Source: Anseranas semipalmata (Eukaryota; Chordata; Aves; Anseriformes; Anseranatidae). Taken from it: a stretch of 64,000 bases of DNA. The translations under genes were made by a program, and so were the position numbers. Below are positions 23,081-35,490 of the stretch, one piece after another; position 1 is the stretch's first letter; each line of letters begins with the position of its first letter. Location of the stretch: NCBI GenBank assembly GCA_013399115.1, contig VXAA01003849.1, forward strand, positions 1,729,081 through 1,793,080. The letters are read 5' to 3'. The notes under the pieces are model-generated. The model saw only the letters and a list, made by a program, of their open reading frames with translations. It was not told the origin of the DNA and did not search any database.

Positions 23081-26000
23081 GGAAAAAATACAAGGGTTTG
23101 TTGCAGTGGCTTTTCCTAAGAAGCACGTAGGCATATATAGTCAGTAGCTGAGCTCTCCTTTTCATACTGTGTCCTCAAAAGCTGCATAGCAAACAGCTGT
23201 TTTGCATGTTCATGGCAGCATGGCCCCTCTGCAGAAATTTTTGGGGATCTGTGGCCAACTGCAGAGCAGTGACAAAACTCTGCACACCCTATGCAGTGCT
23301 TCTGCTACCTGACACCTAAACAAGTCCATTTGGAAGGCAAAACTGCATCTTCTGTTGCTATAGCTATTTGTCTTTGTTGCTATAGTGATAGCAAATGAGT
23401 ACAAGAATAACGGTTATCACATCCAAAAAAAATCTCCAGGATTTTGGTGCTGAAGCAGTTAAGTGAGCAACACCAAGATCTGTCTCAACTGAAGATGTAC
23501 AGGCAAACACAGACAGAGGTATTTAGGGACAGCAGCTATGAGGGTGATAGAAAATTGCAGGCTACAAGGCACAATGCAGTAGGAATATTTTCTCTGCATT
23601 GGAACAACAGCTTAGCACTGTACAAAGAGAGGCTTCCCACAACTATTTGTCACAGGCTTGGCAAGATATGACTGAAGGAGGTACACAAGAATCTCACTGA
23701 CCTTTTGCAACTAAGACCACACAACCTCATGCAATGCAATTACTTTGTGTTATTGTGATGAAAGAAAATTTCATTTCAACTCTGCACCCAGACGACAAGC
23801 CTTCCAATGCCTTATTTTTTTTCCAGGAATGATGTCTGAGGGAAACTCTGAGTTGTCCAGAAAGGGAAGAGATGAATAATGTCCACCTTAAACTTTAGAC
23901 ATAGATGAGAGCTTTCCAACCTGATGTTGGGGGTGGGAAAGTCTGTTCCTTTCCTGGAAGAGGAGGAGGATAGTTTGTGAGGAAAAGTGGAACAGGGGGA
24001 TACAGAAGCCTTCCCCAAACTATCTAACTTCTCAGTTACTGCACAGTAATATCTTCCAGCATCTTCCAGAGCAATTGGTTTCAGCCAGTGTCAGAACATT
24101 GGACTAGTAAATCCTCAGCTTGATTCAGTGTAGCATCCCTCTTGCATTAGAGATGTGCTGCAGGGCAGGCAGATTCATATGAACGTTGGTAATGGTTAGC
24201 AACATTTTGCTCTGTACACACTCTGCCGCAGGGTCTTGAAAGAGAGCCACAAAGCAGAATGCTGTCTGACTTGTTTGCAAATATAAGGGCAATTCTGCAG
24301 GCAACTTTGCTGTACACTCTCTCTCCTACAGATTAAAAGCACTGCTATCGGGAACACATTGTGCAACATGTAAATTTGTATTGGTTTTAGCTGGGAGTTT
24401 GCACAGGGATTTTTGTTATTTAGCTTCCTTCAGATTTTAGAAGCAAGGAAAATCTCCTTAGGACAGGTGGATCGCTTTAGTTGCTAGAGCACAGAGTAAA
24501 CCAGGTTTGCTTGAGGTCAGGTCCTGCAGTCTGGCTAGCTTACCAGTGAATGCCTGACAGTTGCAAGTGAAACAGCAGAATTTGTTGCATTTTTTAAATG
24601 GTTGAAGACAGGATTTTCAGTGCAGAGAGATCAGTCTGCCTGTGGGAAGGACCTAGATTAATTGGAGCTCCTCCTTGTGTGCTAAAGAACAGAAAATGCG
24701 CAGCAAGTGTTTTCTGAAGGGCTTAAATTTCTAAAACCCAAAGTAGCAAGTCTGAGGAAAACATAGATACAGCAAACTCTAGACTTAAAATCTGAGGTGT
24801 TTGTGCTGTTGGACAGGGTAAGAAAAATAATGAAGGCTTTCCCAAATAAAATTTCAATAAGTTATGCCCAGCTAAATGCAAAATCAGTAATACCAAATGG
24901 TCTAATTTTGTTCCCTCCATTTTAGGACCCCAAAATCAAACTCAGCCTGAAGAGGGGACTCTGGGGAGATTCACAGGGAGAGAAGGGACACTCAGCCCTG
25001 AGGTGAACCTGAAATCTGTGGCTGTGGTACTCCCTTCTGTAGCATCACATCAAAAGCAAGAGGAAAGGTGGAAGCACAAAGAGACGTAACCAGAAAACCT
25101 ACCATTTTGAAGCTCTCCCTCCTTCCATCATCTTAATTTCTGCAAGATCCTAGAGAAGAGTCTATAGCAAATACTCAAGGCCTGATCTGAGATTGCCCCT
25201 GTAATTCTTCCTCATTCACACTCATAAACCCTACCAAGGTATGATCTGTCTCATTTGGATGAGTGCATAGTGGTTGCCCCCTGCTCACATCATCCGTTAC
25301 TCCAATACACACTGCAATTTCAAACTTTACTTGAGATAGTTAGGTCTGGATGCATTCCTTATGTGATACACTGATTATATTAAAGCATCAGTCTGCCCTG
25401 TATGGTCTCTGGGTTAAACTGATCCAATCCAAATTACATTTAAACAGATTCAAATACATGGCTGTTGGCTGCAGTACAAATGAATAAAATTGAAATAAAG
25501 CTCATCAGCTTCTTTAATAAGGCCCTCATTGATGCTGATTTCACCTCAAATGTCACACCAACAAGATGTATCTGTAGGAAATTTCATGACAAAAGCTTTG
25601 AATTTTGAATGGAATAAAGTACAGGAGACTTACACCACCAGAGTCCAGGGACCAGCACTAGCCAGAACTTTTTAAGCACTGCACCATCTTGAAGAAATTG
25701 TAATCTTGATTAAGTCAGCAAGACGGGCAGGGAGTCTTTTGGACTAGCCAGTTAGAAACATCACAGAGAGGGACAGTGCCTAAGCCTGCATGGCAGGGAC
25801 AGCAGTAAGCTGGAAAAGCAGCATGAGAAGGTGATGGTAGAGCTACAACAGAGAGGAAAAATGATTCCCCCATTCCCTCCTACCGTTTCTTGGCTTGTAG
25901 AGACCAAGTCATGACATTTCATATACTAATGGTAACTGCTCTGCCTATGGACATCTAGGCAGACAAACTAGTCCCAGTTAGAAACTGATGATAACTCTGT

Positions 26001-28199
26001 TTTGTCTTTGTGAAACCCTTTATCTTTTCCCTTACTATGGAAGACAATTGAATAGGATTGACCCTTTGGCAGACGTGGATTAAAGCCAAATCATTCACAT
26101 GGAAAGGCTGCAAAATTGTTCTATGGGCTTTGAAGAGTGAAGGTAGAAAACTTAAGAAGCTGGAAAACGTTTATACACTTGTGAACTCAGGGCAGAATTA
26201 AAGTGAATGAAGAAATTTCCTGGAAGAGTCAATGCACTCTCCCTGAACCACTGGATATTTTGATTCACTTAAGCTGTGTGTTTATGTTACTATTATTTCC
26301 TCAGTTCACCTTGGTGAAAACTAACCGACTCTGTCCTGATACAATGAGAAACAATTGAGCAGGATAAAGTGAAAGAGAATGAACAATGACCTTTTCTTCT
26401 GCAGAGCCCATTGCTGAGAGAGGCAGGAAGAGATCTATCTGGTAATGTTTATCTGACTAAGGCAATTTACTGGATGATAGCTTTCCCCAGAAGATCTAAG
26501 GACAAAAATGGCATAATATCAACTCACAAGGGACCCACTAATATGAGCCCTAAAATGAAGCCCTCTGTGCTGAACCAACTGTATATTTCACACATAAGCC
26601 ATGCCATTGAGATGTTTAATGTTCCTCTGGAGAGCAATAGACCAGTGACAAGAAAAATAAACAAGAGCTAAAGATGAAGATGTCCTTGAACTGAAAGTGC
26701 TTCACTTTAGGAAACCCAATAAAGTGAGCGGGAAACTGTGAAGCATGATTGCATTAAAATAGGCAATATTTTTTCTGTCTTCGGTGGGATGACTCGGGTA
26801 TTTTATACTGTAGTTCTCCAAGTAATTATGAGGAGAGTGATTTCAGCTCGCTGAGTACTACTAAGAGGTGGAACTCCGTCGCTTGATAGTAAAAATCCAC
26901 ATCAGTGGGAGTTGAGACAACCTGTGGTCTCCTGTACTTACCCAGGTATCCTCACCATCAGGCTGCAGCGCCCCACTCTCCTTTCACCTTCACACACACT
27001 TCCCCTGAAATTTCTGCATGTCAATAAAAGTATTGCTGATTCTGACTTTATCCTTTAGAACACTAGATTTTTAACCAACAATTCCTTTGTCAGAAAAATC
27101 CTTGCAAGCACCACATGAAATGTACTAACAACCAGGTTAATCTAATAAATACCTTTACTGTCATGCAGTTCATGCCCACAATATTCCAAGCTAAACAATC
27201 CAGAAATACACCCAATGGTTTGTTGACCTTGTTTTCAAATCCCTGCCTAAATGCATCAAACCACTAGGTTTGGAGTAAATATAATTAACTGAGCAGAAGT
27301 GCAAGGGTATGGCTGGTTTCGTAGGGCATGTGCACAAATAAACATGTATAACAGCAAAGAACCTTTTACCAGGGTGAAATGGGAAGCACAAGATGTCCTG
27401 AGGCATAAAATGATACAGTTTATATAATACCGACATTTTAGTGCAACTGGTTCCTTTGAGGTCACTTTCAGAGAGAAAATGTAGTTTCTGAAACTTAAAA
27501 TTTTTCTAGGAAAAGTTGTTTTTTATTTCTCTAAATTTTCATTTTCTTTTGGTATTTCAACATTGCTGATCCTAAATGTTAGATTCCCATTCTATAACAC
27601 AAAATGTATTTCCATTTATCCTCTTTACTTAAAAACAAAACAGAAGTCAAAGTGTCAGAATTGCCTAAGTAATGGAAAATTCAAATTTTATTCTGTTTTA
27701 ATTTTAAACTTGGAGCTTGTGGCCATTTTAAAAATTAATGTATTGATCATTATTTCCAATCAGCCATGCTACAGTCCTTATTTTCAAGCCAAGGTCTTTT
27801 TTAAGTGTGTCAAAAAGTAATCTGCTCTATTACTTTCAATTACAGTTTAATAATTTATGAAATTACTTAGTATCATACCTGCAATATGTCAGTCAGGCTT
27901 CATTACATTGCAATGAGGTCTGATTTAACACACTCATTATTGCTCCTATTGAGGGTTTGTGGGGGAAAGATTCTTGAAACTGTAATAATTTTAGCTATTT
28001 TGGACTAAAATAAGCAGCTACAGATACATGGCGGTATACAGCAGATTACTTAAGCTTACCTATGACTATGATGCCTCCTGACTGCGAATACTTGCCTCTT
28101 GGAATAGCTCCATGTTTTGCTCTCAGTTTGTGAAATGTTCTCCTAATTTCATCCAACAAATTGTTTTACAAGCAAGGATGAGCTCTGCAAACTCATAAG
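23081..28199. other. Repeat-poor noncoding DNA
   Basis: No gene is recognised. A stretch at 24110-24160 (aaatcctcagcttgattcagtg) weakly resembles a short sauropsid foldback repeat. At 26392-26404 a pyrimidine-rich run ending in cag precedes an 89-codon open stretch, and aataaa occurs at about 26719. With no homologue and no matching donor this is not evidence for an exon. Confidence 0.55.
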
Positions 28200-28500
28200 G
28201 AAGGCAAGAACTCGCATCGCATTCCCTGGCAGCTAACATGCGGACCGCTTAACTGGTGTGAAGACTTTTGGGAAGTGCTTATAATGGCATCATCTTCATA
28301 CAAAACACAGTCGCGGCCTTAGGCTGACCCTAATGTTGTGGTTATGCTGAGAGTGGGTTTGAGTTTATCCTTGTGATGTATGACACCATTGCTGATACAA
28401 GGCAAAATGATGTGCCAAACAATAAGGAAAATTTCTATTCAGTTTGAATAAACTTTAATTAACACAGCATTTAGGAAGGCAGTGCGTGAGGTTTTTTCCT
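28200..28500. other. Possible conserved noncoding element
   Basis: This block has mixed, non-repetitive composition with several CpGs kept in CpG-poor surroundings (gcggaccgc, gtcgcgg), TAAT-type and caataa motifs, and no open frame of note. That style is typical of deeply conserved vertebrate enhancers, but nothing in one sequence can prove conservation. Treat this as a candidate for alignment only. Confidence 0.25.
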
Positions 28501-30129
28501 TGGCATTACTTCTGAAATTTACCTTTAGATGGCCAGAACCAAGGGTCTGCCAACTTCTGATGAGCTGAGATCACAGGCTATTTCAATTTTTGAGATTAAC
28601 TCAATAGAACAACAGTATTTCTCTTCTGGGTTTCTCAGGGCATGTCCTGTTTTGTATTGAAGCACAAGATTCTGCAAACATAATTCAGCTTAAGCATCAT
28701 GAAAGGTTTAGAAAGTTGCACTAATATTTCGTTATTAATGTGACGAGCTAATTTCTCAAGTCCCAGTCTTTCCACAAAGGGCAAGCTAGTTTTCCCAATC
28801 CTGTGTGTAATGTTACGGACGATGCCAGGAGAGAGCAGGGACCCACCTTCCTGCCTGCATGGATCCTAGATAAAGCTAAAATAGGGAAAACAAAATTAAG
28901 CCAGAATTGCTCTTAATTTATCTGGGACTTCAACAGGAACAGAATTAAACTAAAATTTAACCCTCTCAAACAATTGAAAGCAGCCGCTACTGCAAGGTTA
29001 ATACTTCTGACTGCAAGTTCCCAAGGCAATACTGCCTTCAGTTTGTATTTGATACAGCTCCAAGCACAGCACACTGAAGAAATAATCAGTATAACTCTTT
29101 GCTGCTGCTTTCAGCTCATTAGGAGGATTTTTTTCTTCTGACTCAAGCACCAGTGGCTGAAGCTGATTTGAGGCATAAATTGGAGGGGCCGTTTGGGTGC
29201 TGTGCTGCTGGGGAGTCACAGAAGCCTGGTGAGATGGGGAAGGTTAACTGAGGTTTCTGCTGGGGAGGGCTATGTCAGCCTTGTGTGTGGAATTAGAGTA
29301 GGAGCTAATATAAGGGGGGAAATGAATCACAGTATTGATGTCTGGGAAGAACAATATTATGACTATATGGATTTAATGACTGCTGATATCTAGTTCAGTG
29401 ACAGGTAGTCTCATCCGCAGGGACAAAAGTACACAGTGTGCTGCAAGGAGACCTGGAGGCAATCCTTCAACTCAAATCCCATGATAGGATAATATGCTAT
29501 GGCTCTTTTTATGCTGGAGGTGGCATCCTTTCTAGATCCCTTCTGAGTATGTCAGTTGATGATAACAGCATAATTTGCCTTAGAAATTTTAATTCCACAC
29601 ACGCACACACCCTTTTCCTTACAAAGGAGAAAAGCATGAACATTTCCTTTGAGCCGTCCTGAATAAATACTTTAAGAATATTAAAAATGAGAAGTGGATT
29701 AAAGCTTTCTGACTGAATTCCAAACCATGTAGGGTGCTTTGTTAATTTTAAAAGGAGGAATGTTATAACCTTCAGTGCTCACACTGTGTGACAGACAGGC
29801 ATCATCAGTGTTTAAACCGCGCATAGTCTATCCGTGGCTACTGCTAGATATATAATCTCTCCTGGAACAACATCTGTCTTTCTTTTCCCTTTCACATAGG
29901 AAATTTAGTGAAGAGCAGGTAAAGCAATTTTGTGACATCATGGTTGTTCTACAGGAACTCCTGGATGTCATTAGCTGTTGCACTTTGTTTCCCTGTATTT
30001 TATATTCAGCATGCATTAGCGGTTGCTTGTTTTGAAGTTCTCTGGGGTATTCTACAACGAAGTTGCCTGGTAGCAGAACAATCTGTGTTCCTCAGATATG
30101 CAAGTGACTAATTTTCCATCAATCAGAGA
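28501..30129. other. Noncoding DNA, no gene recognised
   Basis: Open frames stay at 74 codons or less. I see no repeat that I can name. Confidence 0.55.
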
Positions 30130-30620
30130 TGAGACTTAAATAAATAAAGGTACTTCATGGGGCTGCTGTGCCTAATGATAAGCAATTATATAAAGTCAAA
30201 TTAAGGCAGTTCTTTGTGAAGGTCCTGTGAAATTGGTTAAGCAAAAAGAATAACTGCACCATTTCAGTGATTCATCCTATTGCTCATTTCAGTGGGAGCA
30301 TTATCTCAGTTAACTGATGCAATTAATATGAAAATGAGGAAATCATTGTTTAAGGAGATGAGGAGAGAGAGGGGGTCTTAATGCAGCAGCAGTGAAGAAA
30401 AAGAGTCACAGAGATGGAAATTTGCATAGGTCAATGGTAATGTAATGCATTTAGCACATATTCAAAGCTTAACTTGCATAGTAATACAGATCCATTAAAT
30501 TCTCATTATGATGACCTGTGTCCAACACAATTCAATTTTTCTGAATCTTAATGATAAAAAGTTAATTACGGTAAGGTGAAAACCTTTTGTACTTGGTCTT
30601 AAAATAAAGCATTGAAAGGG
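30130..30620. other. Possible conserved noncoding element
   Basis: A 490-base stretch has no stop-free frames, simple repeats or transposon traces. It is dense in motifs such as cctaatgataagcaattata, gatgcaattaatatg, tttgcatag (octamer-like) and aagttaattacgg. The texture resembles homeobox-rich developmental enhancers. This is a judgement on composition, without comparison to another genome. Confidence 0.28.
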
Positions 30621-32137
30621 CATTGAGACTATCTTTTAGATATGGCAGGTAGTTTCACTTCTGCTTAATTCAATATTTTATTAAGCATGACAAGATCTGA
30701 AGTTTGGCTTCTGTGTGCACTGCAGATTTTTAATGTAGTCAGTGGCAATAAATAAGCCTTTGTCTGTACAATTACAATTTAATGCTAGTCATTTTCCACT
30801 TACAGGCTTCAGTTACAGATCACATTCTCAGTTTATCCTGCTTTTCTTATTTTTAGTAGCCAGAAAGCCTATCCAAATTGGGAGAGATGGGGAAAAAGAC
30901 ATCCTTTCCCTTTCAGCACTTTATACTTATTCTAGCTTTTGTTCCACAGACATGTTTTTGAGCCGATGGCTCTTACCATGGTAGAGTGCAAGGTCTCCAG
31001 CAGCTGTTTCTTGTCATTACCTGATTTCACTTCTCACCACAGCTACAGGTGGAAGATAAGTGTCTGAGTGCTGCTCGGCCTCACACCATTTCCTTCCACT
31101 TATCCCACATTTGCAGATAATGGTCATTCTTTGACTTACTCATCCGAGACAAGCAGCAAATGTGCTAGTTTCCCAGTGGTCTGAATCATGCTTTGGATTA
31201 AGCAGAAGGTGTGGAGATACGCTATAATGAGGTTCAACAAGGCAGGCTGCCATGTGAAACAGGTTGTTGTTCTTAAAAGACGAGCATGCCAGAGTAGTGT
31301 GTTCCTTACTCCTTTACATTAAAGCCACCACACATCACTCAGGTCATGTCAAGCTGTCTCAAACTGTGATTAATTTACATTTAATAGATTTGTAAGGCAC
31401 CTTTATTAACATCTGTGTAACGTAATTTGGACTTAGTGCGAATGAAAGCCAAGTCCTGTACATATTTTTCTTCTTGTTGGGTTCTGTTATCCTGAAATCT
31501 GCATTATGCTCACTACGGCACATGACTGGTGTTTATGGAGGTGATCCAAGTGATGACTTTAGCCACCTAACACAGAGCCAGACCTCAGGATTTATTTGAC
31601 AAAATGCAGACATCTGCAGAGCAGATGCCTGTACCTGAGCTGGTCGCTCAGGCCTCCCTGGGCAGGCAGTGGAGACACCCAGCACATTGCAGAGCAGATG
31701 TCCACATGTGGTCACAGATGACAACCCTGCCCTGAAGACACAAAGCTACATGAAAGAAATAAAAGACTAAATCTCTAAATCCAAGCCTGAGATCTAATCC
31801 CTGCCTCACTTTTAAGGCTACAGTTCTCAGTAGTTTAAATTGCTACAGTCCCCTGAACGTTCCTAAATTCTGCTTTTTGCCTCCTCTAGTGCTTGTCTGA
31901 GTCCATGAGGAGCTCTTTGATCTCCCAGGGAACCAGTTCAGCAATCAGCCAGCAGAAGACAGATCCCTGCCCATGCACACGCACACACACGGAGATTTTC
32001 ACCCACAGAGTGGCACTAATCAGAGAAACACCAGCGCTGGAGCAAGTTGGGGCACAGGCTCACCTCTGCCCTAAGCTTCTCATCAAATCTCTCCTCTCCC
32101 ATGGCTCAGTTTCTCACACAGGAGCTGCACTTTTAAA
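30621..32137. other. Noncoding DNA, no gene recognised
   Basis: Short open frames up to 87 codons (31893-32156) match nothing known. A minus-strand 63-codon frame at 31533-31724 lies in a GC-richer patch. A short cacgcacacacac run is at about 31976-31989. Confidence 0.55.
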
Positions 32138-32320
32138 ATTATTTCAATGCCTTTAAATGCAGATAAGACTCAACATCCAAAAGTCATTGAGAGTTAGGTG
32201 GCTAAATGTTTTTGTGGGCCAGAATCCTAGTAGACAACAATCAATCTCAGTAAGAGTTAAATGTCCATTGTGGTCCAGCCTCTAAATACCTTTACAGATT
32301 TAAGCATATGTTCTTCAAAG
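32138..32320 (+). repeat. Ancient short dispersed repeat, two tandem-like units
   Basis: Phrases aatgcctttaaatgcagataa (32146), gtcattgagagttaggtggctaaatg (32183) and gggccagaatcc (32216) follow a sauropsid repeat whose consensus reads 'ggcacctaaatgcagatagg...gtcaatgggagttaggtgcctaaatg...ggatctgggcc'. A second, worse unit follows (agagttaaatgtcc, then ctctaaatacctttacagattta at about 32281). The related copy at 200-296 shares the gttagg...ctaaat core. The left part of the consensus is a near-inverted copy of the right, so the element can fold back. I cannot name the family. Confidence 0.6.
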
Positions 32321-35033
32321 GTCTACATCTTTATGAACATTTGTCAAACCACAGGTTTATGTTACAGAAAAGGTGGAAGATAGAGGCAGCTTGTAAACTG
32401 CATGGTTATAGAGACATTCTTCTGGCTGCCTCAAATGTTTTCATCAGCCTCCCTTTTGACAACTTGCTGGCAGTCACTTGCTGACCCCCATAAGGTGGCT
32501 CCAGGTGTGGCTGCTCCATGAACAAAATCTAGTTAAAAGAAACTGGAAAAACAAGAGAGGCCATGCAATCACTCATGAATAATCTTTCCTTATTTGTCAT
32601 TTCACAATATCAGAAAAATAAGAAGTGCTGGATTAAACTATGTGGTCAATCTTGCAGTGTGTGGAGACCTGTAAGAAATGGTTATGTAAAATTAATCATG
32701 ACTAGACCTTGTAGGAGAAATAACTTGTAGACAACACTAATCTTACTTAAGGGCAGCATATTCACCATGTTACTTCACAAATACCACTCTAATTAATAAA
32801 CCTTAATTAGAGAAGAATCAATAAATACTGCTATCCATAGACAATGGATATCATGTGAGGAGGAGGATTGGATTTTAAAATAGGTTCGTTTCCCCCAAGT
32901 ACAAATTAATATTCTTTTAGGGAAAAGATAAACACATGGTAGTGACAAATCAGAGGAATAGTCCAATTAAAGTTTCATTAGTTTCATTGCTTATGAAGAT
33001 CCGACAAAAACATTGTATCTCAAGCATTGCTATTTAGCAAAAGAGGAATTCTGCTGCTAAAAATAGAGAAAATCCACCTTCCAACACATACACCGATGCA
33101 TATTGCTAAAAGAACCTCTGATGTGCCATGTAAACAAAGCAACAAGCAAAACAAATGCTATGAAACCTTGATAGCTACAAATGCATATCAAGAAACTCAC
33201 AGAGCATATCCTGTGATATAAAAGTTTTGAGATCAGATCGATTTCCTTTATTGTCACTAGCTAATATTACGAATCCAAGATATGCCAGTATGAGAACAGA
33301 CTGTGGCACAGATTACCTTTTGTTGGTTGTACAGGTGCTTTGCTACAAACACAGCAATAGCTTGCCAACAGAAGAAGAAACTTTAAACATGTTCAGTACA
33401 AAAAGTAGCCCAAAGAAGACAATGATATAAACCACCCAAATCCTTTTCTTTGTATCATCCTTCTGTGAGCTACTACTGTTGTGTGACAATGTCATCACGC
33501 ATCACTGTCCAATTTTACGTGAAAGCTCCTTGGAGAGTGAGGCTCTGAAGCCAAATCCTTTGCTGATATAGATGATCCCATGGGGTCTAAGAAGCTATAC
33601 TAGGGACATGAGAAGACTTTTACAGCTGCAGTTACTCCAATAGACTCTTTCTAATGACAGTCTGTAGTCGGAGTAGAGTATAAGGAACAAGAAATTATTA
33701 AAGTGAAGATTTGCCCTTACAGATTCTTGGTTCCAGGGCACTCTTGAGCTGGACGTTGGCACTGGACTTCCAGTACAAGTAGGTCTGTGCAAGAGTTGCC
33801 TGAATCTCTGTGAGTTAGTCTAATGTCTTTGTGAGATACCTTACACATTTGGTCCTTGCAACAGCTGGAAGTGAAGAGTTGTTCAGTATCTGCTTTTTAG
33901 GCTATCTGAATATGTCTGTCTTTCCACCTCTGTTTTGAAGTTCTTTCTACTTTCTTTAGCATCAAAAAATGATCCACTTATCTTTTCTCTAATAACCACT
34001 GTGGTATCCAGGTCATTCAAGGAAGCATTCAACCATTCAGGAAGCCTTTCATGATGTGTCTACAGGATGATGGTTCTTCAGTGCTTACTAGCTTCTCCTC
34101 CAATCTAAAGTCATTCTCACACAGGTCCATTTGTATTTTTCACAGCTATTTGATTCGTCAATGACCCTGAATGGATTTGTGTTCCTAACTTCAAAGGTCT
34201 GAAATTAAGCTTTTTGTCTACACTCCTTGTCTGTGTTCTGTCTTTTGTCAGATAGATCCCTCTAGAGGGGCATTCAGATCACTTATCTCAGGACCCTATT
34301 TTAGAATTAGATTAATTGCTGCCCATGAGTGCCTTTCCCTCTCCATTGATGAGGTGGCTGGTTTAGACTAGATATGCAAGTTTTTGATAGCTAAACTTAG
34401 GAGAGAAGACTCTAGACTTGGGTACCTTCCAAAAGCTAGCCAAAAAAAAAAAAAAAACATACCTCGCATTTGCACATCATTACAAGTTTAAGAAAATGAT
34501 GTAAAACAGTTGGCATGGGCCCACATTCATATATTTCCTTAGCTCCTCATTCCACAGTACTGAAATCAACACAGGCTCCATGCAGAATTTTCTAAAGCAA
34601 AAGCAGCAATATCTTTATGTATGTTTCAGAACTAGAAGGACACACAGATCTCAAGTGACTAAGCAAACCTTCTGTCCATCACCCTTCTCCCTTCAGCATC
34701 TGCTCTCTGTGACCCTGACCTCTGAGAGTGTACCCTACTTGTAGATACCATGAGCTTACTTCAGCCATGGAACCACGTTCAGATTTCAAACCTCCTCAGA
34801 CCTAGGAGGTCCAAAGTCTTATGTGAAACCCATTTCTGTTTTAAATGCTGTCAGTAAGTTAGAGCTGAAAGGTGCTGTCTCCCATTGCCAGCCAACAAAG
34901 CCAGTCAGCTACCCTTGTGCAGCTCTGTAACCCCTCCACACTGCTACCTGTTAATACACTCTCTGGAAAATCAGAGCAGTTGCAATCAGCATTTTTCAGG
35001 ACAGTGTCTCACACGTCATAAATAGGATATCTG
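32321..35033. other. Noncoding DNA, no gene recognised
   Basis: This is AT-rich DNA with frames of 67 codons or less. An A16 run is at 34442-34457. I find no recognisable transposon in 33.4-34.4 kb despite its pyrimidine-rich look. Confidence 0.55.
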
Positions 35034-35066
35034 NNNNNNNNNNNNNNNNNNNAAAAAAAAAAAAAA
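35034..35066. other. Assembly gap (19 N) followed by A14
   Basis: Nineteen N at 35034-35052 run directly into 14 A (35053-35066). The gap probably hides a longer poly(A) run or an A-rich simple repeat, so its real length is unknown. Confidence 0.9.
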
Positions 35067-35394
35067 GATAATAATAACTTGCCTCACTACTGAAGTCCTA
35101 GAAAATCAAGTAAGACAAAAAAATGGCATCTTGCCAGGCTGTCAGTTCCCTTCTCTGTTCACTCCTAAGTCTTTGCTTTTGGCAAGAACACATCCCTCTG
35201 CTGCAGTGATCCCTGCATAAAATTTCAGTAATCACCCTGATAGTTTGCTAGACTAAATTTTGCTGGATATGCATACAAGAATGTGAAAAGCTATTTTTGT
35301 GCAACAAATCTTGTTCCATTCTCACTCACCAACAGAGAAAAGGGTGTAGCAAAGGGAGAAAGTTACTGCTGTGGGAGAGGCAAGGGGTCTTATT

Positions 35395-35490
35395 ATTTCA
35401 CTTATATCAGTATAATGCAGCTGCCTCTCTGATAGCTTTAATGCAACTACTTCTAATTTACATTGGTGTAAGTGAAATCAAATAAAACCC
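35395..35490. repeat. Short palindromic (foldback) repeat
   Basis: Left arm 35395-35416 (atttcacttatatcagtata..) and right arm 35457-35478 (..ttggtgtaagtgaaat) are inverted copies agreeing at about 17 of 22 positions, with a 40-base loop. The right arm and its flank (ttacattggtgtaagtgaaatca) match a phrase I know from many sauropsid loci, 'ttacactggtgtaagtgagatcagaat', which is likewise palindromic there. It is noncoding and may be a remnant of a non-autonomous DNA element. Family name unknown to me. Confidence 0.6.

Noticed and set aside
24105..24160. aaatcctcagcttgattcagtg as another foldback repeat
   Set aside because: Resembles one half of a known phrase over about 20 bases only, with no inverted partner.
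26392..26725. Possible terminal exon: acceptor-like pyrimidine run plus cag, 89 open codons, then aataaa
   Set aside because: Each signal is common by chance in AT-rich DNA and the peptide resembles no protein.
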